A stretch of DNA of 25,894 bases from Byssochlamys sp. IMV 00236. Taxonomy: Eukaryota; Ascomycota; Eurotiomycetes; Eurotiales; Thermoascaceae. The stretch spans positions 1 to 25,894 of the forward strand of contig MSJH02000074.1 of the NCBI GenBank assembly GCA_001931875.2. Direction: 5' to 3'. The notes beneath the pieces were generated by a model. The model did not search any database and was not told the origin of the DNA. It saw only the letters and a list, made by a program, of their open reading frames with translations. The translations under genes and the position numbers were made by a program. This document shows positions 10,231 to 20,472 of this stretch, in pieces. How positions within the stretch are numbered: position 1 is the stretch's first letter; each line of letters starts with the position of its first letter.

Positions 10231-13200
10231 TTAGGAATGTAAAACTATCCACTGTTCTGGGTCTTCTACACCCACAAGTTGCTTGATACAGTCCAAGACG
10301 ACCGACAGTTCATTCACAAAATAGATGGCGTTCATTGTAAATGCACAATAGTTGGGGAACGTGGCATTATCTAGACGTCCTGGACATTGAACAATCTCAG
10401 ACGCTAGTCGTTTTCCAAATCGATCCCGTATGTCATTAGGTGACACGATGAATGGCGGCAGTGCTATTTTAGATGCCATTGTTGCAGAAAGGAGTTTCAT
10501 AAGTCCCATGATAAAGGCCATCTAACAAAAAAGAGATGAGTATACAATCCATTGATGTTAAATCCTTACATATTCTGTGCGTTCATCTCGCATCGCACTC
10601 ACAAGATTTCTCTGCCATGATCGATCAATTGATTTTACAGCATAAGCCATTCCGATCAGTAAGTCTGCCATATTGTCTACCTTTTCTACAAGTACAGCAT
10701 ATGTCTCATATGGAAACTTGCCTCTTAATGGTGGCTCTAGTTTTGATAACTGAAGATGGCTTCTTGCGTCTGCAACCTGTCGTCGAATATCTAAAAACAG
10801 TTTCCGTAGTGATTTGTTCAATCGCGGAGTTTGCTCGATACGGTTGTCGTAGTTGGAAATGATGTCTCCAACAAGAATGCCGTACAGCTTACTAATGTCA
10901 TGAAGTGTCAGAGATATCCGTTTGCGTAGCTCTACTCGACCCGTCACAGGTTTGGGAAGGATGGACAAGATGGCTGCTGCTGCAACACCTATGCTGACCA
11001 ATAACATACGCTATACATATAAAGAAAACACAAAAAATGAGTGGGGACATCTAACCCCTCCTGAAACCTGCTTACCTTGCCTGCCACCACTTCGGCTGAA
11101 TCATATACCGCAACTCCGCTCGTAACATACTGATATTCGTAACAAATGACCAAGATACAAGTAATTTGAATCATAATAACCAAAGGAGACAGCATCTTGT
11201 TAGTAAAGAATAAATAATACAGTGGCATCATCAGTATAAACATCAGGACCGCAAGACCATAAGGATTTCCGCGCGTAATTTCCCAAACAATAATACCCAA
11301 GACGCCTCCTGCGACAGTACCAATAACTCTTAGCACAGTTCTACATCACATGAGTCATCTTGCCAAAAAAAAAAAAAGAATGTTATCACTTACCCAAATA
11401 GAAACATGCCTGCCAGAGGCGACATCCACATCATTAGCGTCACTGTAGCCCACTGTCCTCGCCAGGCAAAGAACCAGGAAGCACTCTGAGGCAAAAACGC
11501 AGGCAAAGATAAGAGAACAAACCCACTTGCCGTCTTGATCGCAAAACCAGTCTCGACAGTTTGAGCCCACAAGATAACCTGATACAAGCTGTAAAAGAAC
11601 TTTTCGAAAGCCGTTTCGGGTGGATTCACATCCGGATCACGCGGATACGTTACTTTGCCTGCCTTGTTCTTCTGTCCTAAAAGCCCCAGATCTTCCTGTC
11701 GCTCCAGTTCATTTGGTGCCGTCATGGTGCGTGATAAGGTCATGTCGTTCTGGCTCGTCATATTGTTCACGGTCAAGCCGCCCATGGTGGCGTCCACACG
11801 TTGAGTCTTGGATAGCCATTTGCGTAATCCGATACGAGGAAACCATAGTTGTTTTCTGGTTCGTGTCGATTCGAGGTTTTGAACGAATGCGAGTAGTTCC
11901 TGTAAGTTCCTGGCGTGGGAGATCAGGTTGAACTGAAAGAGATAGATTATTTGGAATAGACTGTTGAAATGGTTCTGTACATCTGTCTTTGAATTTATAA
12001 ACGAGAGTGTTCCATGCTTCATTTCGAGTTCGTATCGATCCACCAGTCTGTCTAGGCGTTCCTTCAGCCCAGAGTCATTGGATGGTACCTTCAGTTCTGA
12101 TCGGTTCCATAAGAAAATTCGAGGAAATGGCCACAGCAAAGTACTCTTTAACGTCCTCGGCTGGTCACCAAACTTGATCAATCGAGCACTGCACTCTGAG
12201 AGCGCTTCGACACAGGTATCTGTGAGTTCTTGACTGAGTTTTCTCATATCAGCAAGCGTTTGAACAAACATGTCCTTCTCTTCATCTCCATTCGAACCCA
12301 ATTCGCCCTTGTTTAAAAGATCGGATTTGCTCAACAAGCTGAGACCAATACCGTAAAGTGGTGTACGCATCTGTTTTATGATTCGCGTTAATGTGCTTGC
12401 GTCCTGTTGCGATAGTCGACTCCACATGATCTCACGTTGAACCTCTCGTTTACTGTCAATGAGTGCCAAAATAGTGCCCTGAAGTCGAGCATGAAGGGTA
12501 GGCAGTGTTGTTGTAGATGCACTTGTGGCCAATGTCAAAAAATTATGCGCATGCTCTTCAAAGAATCCGTTATATTCTCTCAGTGATTTCGTAAGCATCA
12601 GCATGAACTTTGTCATACTATCGTCTGGCCATATCAACAGATCGACAGCAAGTGCAATGGCTGTAGACATGGCGATAGGTTTTAAAAATGTATACTATCA
12701 AACAGATCAGTTGTTTTGTTCTTTTTTGAGCTTTTATTTTTTGAACTTACAACTATCACAGGTTGAAAGCCTGGTGTGACAGATGCTTGAGTGATGGAAA
12801 ACTACAAAAATGTTTAATACAATGGCATCCAAAATGCTCTTCACCTCAACTTACCACAAGGATTATACTACCAAAGATGCTTGCAAGAAATGCTACAATA
12901 AAAACAGAGGGGTATTAGAATCATCTTGTAACATACATTCATCTTACCTTGCTGGCTTTTAACACGAAGATAGGTGATGGCAAATACAGAGATTAGTAAG
13001 AAAATAGCCAAAATAGCACTTGAATTAGGTTGAACAGGTAAATGTATGGTCGGATCGCGAGCAAGATTTGCCAGATACATAGCTAACAGATGATCTATTA
13101 GTTCTCTTTTCTCTTTTTTTTTCTTTTCTGCTTTACCTAAAATGCTCCATGCTGATCCAACGAGAGAAATAAATAAACTTTGTATCGAAATCTAACCTTT

Positions 13201-13594
13201 ATTAATTATCAAATCCTGTACCTTTATTTCCAAAATTACCTCTAATGCGGACCCTATAATAAAAGAACAATGTCATTGAATATTATTTTTACTTTTATGA
13301 TCGCTCTTTACCAACAGGTCTAAATGGAAAATTGAGCACAGTTCCAATTGGCACCAAAATGATGCCTTGCCCAAATACATTTCTCAACCTATCAACAAAT
13401 ACAAATATCAAGGCGATCAAGATAGCTAAGCTTCCTTTTAACATGGGTCTTAACAGAGGCAGTGGTGGTATAATCGACTTTAGTCTATCCAAGACTGATG
13501 TCTTTGAAGCCTCGGGGATCATCCCATGCACACTTTTATCTTGTGTATTTTCAGTGTGTCGGGTGGATTGATTTGATAATTCTATGTCATCCAT
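10231..13594 (-). CDS. ArAE_2/DUF2421 family multi-pass membrane protein (Bre4-like)
   Basis: Ten exons on the minus strand: 13594-13312, 13253-13240, 13191-13137, 13082-12948, 12892-12855, 12801-12751, 12694-11394, 11340-11076, 11010-10570 and 10521-10231. They give 957 residues with continuous phase. Hydrophobic helices cluster in residues about 45-190 (exons 1-6). A long hydrophilic, partly helical stretch follows in exon 7, then a second hydrophobic cluster (about 570-710, e.g. VLGIIVWEITRG), then a hydrophilic C-terminal domain. Two membrane clusters, each followed by a soluble domain, match the fungal ArAE_2_N plus DUF2421 architecture, relatives of aromatic-acid exporters and of yeast Bre4. 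The transported substrate is unknown. Exon 2 is a 14-nt micro-exon. The ATG at 13594 is the first in frame. The stop lies 113 bp before the start of the Arl3-type gene. Confidence 0.85.
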
Positions 13595-13673
13595 AAAAAG
13601 AAGAAATAATGTCAAAAGAGATCAAAAATAAAATTAAACATCATTGTGATTTCTTTCGGAATAAATGTTTTGC

Positions 13674-13694
13674 CAGCCAACACTCTATTGGCTG
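13674..13694 (-). promoter_or_regulatory. Inverted repeat with CCAAT box upstream of the ArAE_2 gene
   Basis: CAGCCAA, a 7-bp spacer, and TTGGCTG form a perfect inverted repeat 80-100 bp before the ATG at 13594. On the minus strand it includes GCCAAT, a CCAAT-box core in a usual position. It could bind a dimer or an NF-Y/HAP complex; that is inference. Confidence 0.35.
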
Positions 13695-13762
13695 ACTTTT
13701 TAATCAATGTGTATGGAAAAACGTCATGTGTATCTAAAAGGGGTAAAGAGCCCGCCTATAGA

Positions 13763-14390
13763 TTATACGTTTGCAGCTTCATGTCGCACATTTTTGCTTA
13801 AAAAAAGACGGAATTGGAAAAAGGCTATAATTATTATGCAGGATATTTTGATCCAGTTTATCCTTTCTGTGTGTAAATCATATTCAAATACAGACAACAT
13901 GGCCTTTATTATAAGATCACGTCCTGTTTTTGACTGAATATACTCATCTCGTATGGTCCCTTCTTTATTCATTTTGACCGTTGAATAAAGCGTAAAACAG
14001 TATTTGAAAGCAATTTGTTGCTCAAGAAAGTCGAAGGATTCTTCGTGGTCAAAGGTTGTATCTGTCAGAAGGTGTTTAACTGATGATGATCTTCTTAATT
14101 CTTGGATGGTCACTAGTAGAAACAGAGCTTATTACATGTCAAGAGGGGTAAAATGGCTGTTTCTTCTTACCAGACCAGCTTATATACATTGTCCCCGTTT
14201 ACCTTGTCTGTCTTTTGAACCAACTCCAAGCACGACATATCCTCCTAACCATTGAGTCTTTACAATTGCATGAAATAGAAACATATGTTTGTTGTATATG
14301 AGAGCACTCTTTCAAACGGGGAACCATCATCTTTAATAAGCGTACACTGTCATCGTCGTTTTCTATTGTTTGCTTTTGGCTTTCTTGCAT
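13763..14390 (-). CDS. Unrecognised small protein with a C-terminal membrane segment
   Basis: I do not recognise this family. The minus strand has an ATG at 14388-14390 and two open blocks, 14390-14264 and 14112-13763, that join in frame through GTAAAG and CTACTAG as one 150-bp intron, giving 158 residues. An alternative adds a 21-nt exon at 14223-14203 (introns of 40 and 90 bp) and gives 165 residues, also in frame. The sequence is mostly charged and helical (SVRLLKMMVPRLKE, TIQELRRSSSVKHLL, FDFLEQQIAFKYC). It has a single hydrophobic segment near the C-terminus (WIKISCIIIIAFFQFRLFL) followed by a short basic tail, which suggests a tail-anchored membrane protein. A TATA box sits just upstream. 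Whether it is expressed is unknown. Confidence 0.5.
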
Positions 14391-14413
14391 AGCTGATGAT
14401 CATGAAGCCTTGG

Positions 14414-14420
14414 TTATATA
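14414..14420 (-). promoter_or_regulatory. TATA-like element before the small tail-anchored gene
   Basis: TATATAA on the minus strand lies 24 bp upstream of the ATG at 14390. This is very close, so transcription would begin near or just inside the start codon. An out-of-frame ATG lies between them. Confidence 0.3.
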
Positions 14421-14731
14421 GCACATGCAGCTATGTTTGGTACGTCTAATAAGTCTACTACAATCAAAGCAAATTGTTCATTGAAAAAGAGCATAAATAA
14501 GATATTCAAAAGAGAGTTTTATAGAGAGAGAGGATCTACAACTGTCATTTACATGCAAATGCTGTCAATATATTGTCATATATGAAAATAGAGGATCTAT
14601 GGTCTATGTGGTAGCCATGAGTAAACTACTAATACATAAAGGATAAAGTAAAATAAACAAAAATAGCTTCTATAAACTCATTTATGTGTAAAAAGCATGC
14701 AAGATAAAGTGCAATGTCTTTTTTTATTTTT
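14421..14731. other. AT-rich spacer, nothing recognised
   Basis: Low GC with short A and T runs and no open frame of note. It contains the 3' UTR of the acyl-CoA synthetase gene and the distal promoter of the small gene. Confidence 0.6.
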
Positions 14732-16591
14732 TTACAAACGAGCTCTTGCCGTAGTTTCTTGTTGTTCCTTCTTGACCCATTCTCTCACTTGTCGTCTAAG
14801 GATCTTTCCACTAGGACTCTTTGGAACAGCATCAATAAATCGAACACCTCCACGTAACTTCTTATGACTAGTAACGCTCTTTGCAACAAACGCCTCGATC
14901 AAGGCTCCTGTCTTTTCATTACGTTCAACACCAGGTTGAAGGACAACATAAGCACGAGGAAGTTCAGTTGCCTGGCTATCATCGTAGACACCAACCACAC
15001 AGCAGTCAGCTACGATGTCCATACCCATGATAACAGCCTCTAGTTCTGCAGGAGCGACTTGGTATCCCTTGTACTTGATCAGCTCCTTAATACGATCCAC
15101 AATGTAGAACTCCTGAGTCTTTGAATCGAATTTACCAATGTCACCTGTACGCATCCAACCATCTGCAGTGAAAGTTTCTGCATTTGCCTTGGGGTTATCC
15201 AGATAACCCTTCATGATGGAAGGACCACGGAATAAAAGTTCGCCTTCTTGATCATCACCAAGTTCTAAAATAAATGGTTTATAAACAGGCTCAGCCCACG
15301 CTTGAAAAAGACTTACCTTTGCCATTTTCATCAACAATCTTACATTCAATATTTGGGGCCAAGATACCAATAGATCCTGATGCGTATTGTCAGCACATAC
15401 ACACACACACACAAAAGTAGTTTTCATCTTACCTGGTGAGCAATGTTCTGTAGTTTGAAGGATAACACCAGAAGTTGTTTCGGTCATACCGTATCTGTTA
15501 AATCATCAAGTTAGAATTCTTATTATTACCCCTCTTCTTTATATAAACTTACCCTTGTTTCACTGTAACAGGAATACGCTTCTTTAAAGCATCAATGTGC
15601 TCTTTACCTAATGGCGCAGCACCACAACCCAAACGTTCAATAGAGCTCAAGTCATACTTGCTAACAACAGGAGCTTTGGCAAGATGAATAGCCACAGGAG
15701 GAACAATGACCGCGGTCTTTACCTTATACTTTTGAATCAATTGACACATGAGTTCAATATCGTACCGAGGCATGACCACAGTAGGAATGAGCTTGTAAGA
15801 AGTTGTGATGATCAAGCTGTTCAAACCATAGATATGATAAAAGGGTAAAAAGCCAAGAACACAGTCGTTTTGTATTTCGGTTCCATCACTGGCGATGTAA
15901 AGAAGGGTTTGTGAAATAAAGTTCTTGTGCGTCAACATGACACCTTTTGCAAGACCTGTTGTTCCACTTGAATAACATATGAATGCAACATCATTGTTAG
16001 GGTCAACGCCTTGAATGGGTGTCTCGATGGGCTTTGTTCCAGCAATTGATCTGAATGGACGGCATCCTTCAACCTCTTTATCGCCAAACAAAAACACCCT
16101 GCTTCGAGCAAGATCAATTTTATCGCAGACCTTGAGAAGTATAGGGAGCAGAGCAGGGATGGTTACAAGTGCTGTTGCCTTTGAATTCCGAATCTGATGC
16201 TCAAATTCAGGTTCTGTGTAAGCGGGATTTCTACCAAAAAAAAAAGTGAGTATATGATGAAAAGTGAACATGTCAGTCTTTACCCTGGGGTAATTGTACA
16301 CTTGGTTGCGAGTAAAGAAAAGTAAAGGACAGCATGATCATATTGATTTGGAGCAAATACAGCAACAGTATCGTCTTGCTTTAAGCCTACGTTCTCCTTC
16401 CAACCTCTAGCCAGTAAAGAGGATTGCTCTTTGACCTGGTTCCAACTAAGACTCTTTCCTGATTCTCCATCAATAAATAAGGGTGAATTCAAGTCTTTGT
16501 TTTGGTTGAATTCATTGTTATTGAAAACAAATGAAAAGATATCGACGTTAGGAAGTGAAACTTCAGGAAAGGTGGATTTATAAATAACCAT
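14732..16591 (-). CDS. 4-coumarate:CoA-ligase-like acyl-CoA synthetase, peroxisomal
   Basis: Five exons on the minus strand: 16591-16284, 16230-15553, 15494-15433, 15376-15317 and 15264-14732, giving 546 residues, normal for the ANL adenylate-forming family. Introns are 52-58 bp. Seen directly: the AMP-binding P-loop YSSGTTGLAKG (about 189-199), YGMTET, the hinge/nucleotide motif GWMRTGDIG, IKYKGYQVAPAELE, and SPSGKILRR with the catalytic lysine at about 523. The protein ends ARL, a type 1 peroxisomal targeting signal. The family activates carboxylates (phenylpropanoid, fatty or other acids) to CoA thioesters through an acyl-adenylate. In fungi these 4CL-like enzymes usually serve peroxisomal acid activation, not lignin synthesis. 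The substrate cannot be told from sequence alone. It is divergent from the GDP-mannose transporter gene. Confidence 0.9.
15399..15413. repeat. (AC)n microsatellite in an acyl-CoA synthetase intron
   Basis: About seven AC units on the plus strand lie inside the 56-bp intron 15377-15432. The intron splices in frame around it. Confidence 0.8.
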
Positions 16592-17108
16592 AAGGAATTA
16601 TCAAAATATATAAATAAAGTGGCAGGAAGAAGAAAAGAAATTATAGCATGTCAGAAGGCTTTTATGCCGATGGACAGTGTGGAGTGGGAAAAATTTTAGT
16701 AATCTGCTAAAAAAAAAAGGGTTGTATTTTTTCCCGCCATTCATTCAGTAACTTGGGACCTGAAAATAAATAAATATAACAGGATTTACAAGACGATCGC
16801 TTCCCCCTTCCTCCACTTGTACAATCTGGTATTCAAAGTGGAAAAACTGGTTTCTTATACATGCTTAAACCTTGACAATGCCCTGAGACATTGTCCCTTG
16901 ATGCACTTTGTATTGTCTCATTGATCTGTTCAAACTCCGCGCTGTTCCTCATAAGCGGTCCGATTTCTTTCAGCCTGATACGATTGGTTAGTTTACAAGA
17001 GACTCTCCTTAAGTTACTGTCTTTATATGGAAATTATTACTTTCGTCTCTGGTATGTTTGATATAAACAAGCAGGGTCCAAAGACAACAATATGAAGGGA
17101 ACATGTCC
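16592..17108. other. Divergent promoter region, acyl-CoA synthetase / GDP-mannose transporter
   Basis: No gene is supported. A/T-rich stretches flank the acyl-CoA synthetase start (an AAATATATAAATAAA stretch lies only 5-20 bp before its ATG). A small inverted repeat, GACAATG at 16874-16880 and CATTGTC at 16889-16895, could form a hairpin or bind a dimer. The ATG at 17103 lies upstream of the TATA box and is probably not translated. Confidence 0.5.
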
Positions 17109-17115
17109 TATAAAA
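17109..17115 (+). promoter_or_regulatory. TATA box of the GDP-mannose transporter gene
   Basis: TATAAAA is followed by a CT-rich tract (about 17154-17190) and then the ATG at 17199. This TATA plus pyrimidine-stretch arrangement is typical of well-expressed fungal genes and supports the later ATG. Confidence 0.5.
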
Positions 17116-17198
17116 ACAGAGAACAGGATGCAAATCGTTCACATTCCAAGCTTTCCTTTCTCTCTCTCTCTTTTTCTTCTTCTTTTGTTTTCAATCAT

Positions 17199-18551
17199 AT
17201 GGGCTTTGTCAGACAAGAAAAAGGACAGAGTATTACCCTGACTGTCAACACAGGCAATCTTTTAGAGCTCCCTAATAACAACCAAAGTTCAGTTGTTGCT
17301 TCTAACAAAGTATCCTCGGTGTCTCCAGCTGTAAAGGCAGGCTTACCTATCTTTAGCTATTGTATCGCGAGTATCGTCATGACAGTGACCAACAAGTACG
17401 TGGTCAGTGGTGATTTTAATATGGTCTTTCTCTTGCTAACTGTGCAGGTAAATGATGTTAAAAAGAAAAGAAAAGGAGCTAATACAAATATGTCAGAGTA
17501 TCGTCACTATTTTGTTTCTTCAAGCATTTAAGTTTTTAAACTTGATCAAATACCGCGAATATAATCATGAAGAAGCAAAGAAATGGTACCCAATTGTCAT
17601 CTTCTTGGTTGCCATGATTTATACGGGTTCAAAAGCATTGCAGTACTTACCTATTCCTGTATATACTATATTTAAAAACTTGACTATTATCCTGATCGCT
17701 TATGGTGAGGTCCTTTGGTTTGGTGGAAGCGTTTCTTCTTTAATGATGCTCTCTTTTGCACTCATGGTAAGTTAGATCAATAGTATATATGTTTATTTTG
17801 ACATTATTTGGTCTAGACATTGTCATCTGTTATTGCTGGTTGGAATGACGTGTTTAATGCTCTTGATTCAGTGCTCAATGTTACATTGGCAGAGGCCAAG
17901 ATCATTGTTGGTTACTTTTGGATGGCGGTTAATTGCTTGTCGTCAGCAGCCTTTGTACTTTATATGCGCAAGCGTATCAAGTTGACCAATTTCAAAGATT
18001 TTGATACCGTTTATTATAACAATCTTTTATCTATTCCACTCTTGCTGTTACCTAGCTTATTATTGGAAAACTGGTCTATTGAAAACTTGGAATTTAATTT
18101 GTAAGTAAAAAGGTACATAAATGTATAAACAAAATAGTGACGATATACGATAGTCCTCCTGAAGAACGCCAGGCACGTATTTGGGCAATGATATTCTCGG
18201 GAGTATCAGCATTTGGCATGTCTTATGCATCTGCCTGGTGTGTCCGTACAACATCTTCTACAACCTATTCAATGGTAGGATCACTGAATAAATTACCTAT
18301 CGCTATCTCTGGTATTGTCTTTTTTGGAGACAAGGCAACCTTTGGCAATGTAACTGCCATCTTTATGGGTAATAATACAAACAAAAAGAGAAAAGGGGAT
18401 AAATAATAACTTTTGATTGGATGTAGGATTCGTCGCTGGTATTGTTTACTCTTATGCAAAGGCATTTCCAAAATCGGCGATCACCGTTACATCTGCATCA
18501 AGCCAAAGTTACATGGATGCTTCCAAAGACAATGAGAAATTGCCATCTTGA
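17199..18551 (+). CDS. VRG4: GDP-mannose transporter (Vrg4/Gmt type), Golgi
   Basis: Five exons: 17199-17447, 17497-17766, 17817-18100, 18154-18368 and 18427-18551, giving 380 residues. Introns are 49, 50, 53 and 58 bp. The protein has about ten hydrophobic segments after a hydrophilic N-terminus of roughly 45 residues. Family landmarks: the segment [20 protein letters not shown] (YYNN at 239-242, FYNN in yeast Vrg4) and the nucleotide-sugar signature GSLNK (310-314, GALNK in yeast). The family exchanges cytosolic GDP-mannose for GMP across the Golgi membrane to feed mannosylation. The start at 17199 is preferred over the in-frame ATG at 17103, which precedes the TATA box. AATAAA lies at 18586-18591. 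Its end is 81 bp from the end of the convergent PdxT gene. Confidence 0.93.
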
Positions 18552-18632
18552 ACAATCATCGTTTATTTCATGTCTATATTATTATAATAAATATATATTT
18601 TTCTAAAGTACAATAAAGAAGGAAGGGGGGTA

Positions 18633-19337
18633 TTATTGCTTATACTTGATGGCCAAATTAACAAAGAATTCATGAAGACGATTATCATTGGTCAATTCTG
18701 GATGAAAAGCAGTGGCAAACAAGTGATCCTGAAGCACGGCTACAGCAGTCTCTGCCTCTGTTTGTCCCACTTTTTGTTCTAAACGACCAACTACCTTGAC
18801 ATTGGGAGATTTGATTTCAGAAATGACAGGTGCACGGATAAAGACAGCATCAAATGGCTCTTGTCCGAGAATATCTGGTAAATGTAGCAGTGTCTTGAAA
18901 CTTTCCTTTTGTGAACCAAACTGGTTGCGGTTCACAGAGACATCCAAGGCATTCAACAGCTGTTGACCACCCTTTTTGGCACCGTGTGCTTCCTTGGCGA
19001 GTATGATCATGCCTGCGCAAGTACCCCAAGTAGGCTTCTGTTGAACAAAAGCACGGAGTGGCTCGAGCATGTTGCAACGCTCGGCAATAAGAGCCATCGA
19101 GGTAGATTCACCTCCAGGAATAATCAATGCATCTATTTGCTTTAATTGTTCCTCTGTGCGTACAGCAATGACATCCTTGACTTGAGGGATTTTCTTTAAC
19201 ATGTGCATATGTTCGATGAATGCACCTTGCAAAGCTTTTTTTATAATAAAAGTTATTTTTTTATGATCTATCAATAAAAGCTAAATAAGGTATTTACCAA
19301 GAACGCCAATAACCACTTGAATGATATCGTTTGACAT
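18633..19337 (-). CDS. SNO1: Pyridoxal 5'-phosphate synthase glutaminase subunit PdxT/SNO
   Basis: Two exons on the minus strand: 19337-19298 and 19234-18633, with a 63-bp intron, giving 213 residues. The enzyme is a class I glutaminase that releases ammonia from glutamine and passes it to the PdxS/SNZ synthase, which builds pyridoxal phosphate from ribose 5-phosphate and glyceraldehyde 3-phosphate. Seen directly: PGGES (53-57), WGTCAGM with the nucleophilic cysteine at about 86, and FHPEL near the C-terminus with catalytic histidine 191 and glutamate 193. The glycine-rich start (VIGVLALQGAF) is the normal N-terminal strand. All catalytic residues are present. No PdxS partner gene lies in the window. 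In yeasts SNO and SNZ are usually divergent neighbours, but here the divergent neighbour is eIF4A-III. Confidence 0.95.
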
Positions 19338-19725
19338 TGTTGAATGGAATACAAAAGAATAATAAAAAAAATATGAGTCAAGCTTTTTAAACACAAGTGA
19401 ATAAAGAGTCACTCTGATTTAATCTCCACTGATCTTTTTTCGCACGGCATATCATTGGTAAGATAAAAGACGTCCAGTAAGATGAAGCTGCGGATGCTCT
19501 CTTTATGTTATCAGACTCTCTTTCTTTATCAATCAATCAATCAATACTAAAACAGTTGAAAAGCATGCATTCAATACTATTATCAATAATCATTACTTTC
19601 TTAATCTATGACTCAATTTGACAGCACGTCAAATCCTATTCTTTTTGTTGTGTAATCAGCGACAAAAATGTTATCATAGGTTGTCATAGATACAGGATTT
19701 CGAATTCAATTTAGTGATAAAAAAA
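19338..19725. other. PdxT promoter side of the spacer
   Basis: No coding signal. It includes a short ATCA repeat at 19528-19545 and A/T-rich flanks. Regulatory sites are not obvious. Confidence 0.5.
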
Positions 19726-20150
19726 CTATACGCTCTTTCCAGAAAGTAAATTCGCCTTCCGTAGAAAATAAATCCATGCTATACGAAAAGTAAGTTCGTC
19801 TAAGCTGACAAATTCGATGTCTTGTTCAAACAAGCAATGCCTCTGAGATTTTGGATATGGACATGCTGGGCATGTTGCTTGCTGGATATAAAGTATAATA
19901 TATGCTCTACTGCAAGATTCACTATAATGATTCATATCAAACACGTCAATAGACAGGCTTTAAGTTTCCAGACTGTTTCCAATAACATATGATTGGTTAG
20001 AGTTGATGGATGATAGTCGTAATTATGCGTGCTGCGATTGAGAACATGCTCAAAGCTTGATAAGATTTTGGCAATCTTGCTTGATTGATCAATGAATAGA
20101 GGAACATCAGAAAGCTTCAAGGCCAATTGGATATGCTCAGCTTTGCACAA
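19726..20150 (-). pseudogene. Possible KDZ/CxC-type transposase remnant
   Basis: Two overlapping minus-strand open blocks, 20150-19932 and 19944-19726, read together with one frameshift as about 145 residues with no ATG at the start. The second block has TCPACPYP followed by DIEFVSLDEL and RKANLLSGKSV. That order (Cys-rich motif, then an acidic strand with SLD, then RKxN-G) is reminiscent of the CxC and core region of Kyakuja-Dileera-Zisupton transposases, which are common in Mucoromycota. The resemblance is from memory and weak. The plus strand over 20100-20297 is also open with protein-like composition, so the coding strand is not certain. If real it is a broken fragment. Confidence 0.3.
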
Positions 20151-20472
20151 TTACTTTTTTTCCACAAGTTCAAACACGCCGATCACTATACTCAAACCTT
20201 TCAACGTGCCGTAACGTGGCTAGAAAGTAAAATGACCAAATATTCTGTGCTAAAACAAAAGAAAAAAGAAAAAGAGAAACATTTTATTTATATTTAAAGC
20301 ATTGTCAAATTTGACAACAACACCACTCTCTCTTGTATGAAAAGCGGGAAACGACCTTCTGATAAGCACATCTTCTGCATCGGTAGTGACTGCTTTTATG
20401 GTGATTCAATGGCCGACTAACGAACTTGTACATTTTTTTTTCTAGAGATTTTTGTTTATTTTCTTTATAAAG
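20151..20472. other. Promoter side of the eIF4A-III gene
   Basis: A plus-strand ATG frame at 20133-20297 (54 codons) crosses this region, but it has no recognised homology. No clear TATA box is seen; T-rich tracts lie just before the ATG at 20473. Confidence 0.4.

Noticed and set aside
11620..12233. Plus-strand open frames opposite the large ArAE_2 exon
   Set aside because: No ATG-supported gene model or splice structure; the minus strand has continuous family-like coding sequence.
17103..17198. In-frame ATG at 17103 as start of the GDP-mannose transporter
   Set aside because: It precedes a TATAAAA box and the CT-rich initiator-like tract, and would add a serine/phenylalanine-rich leader absent from the family.
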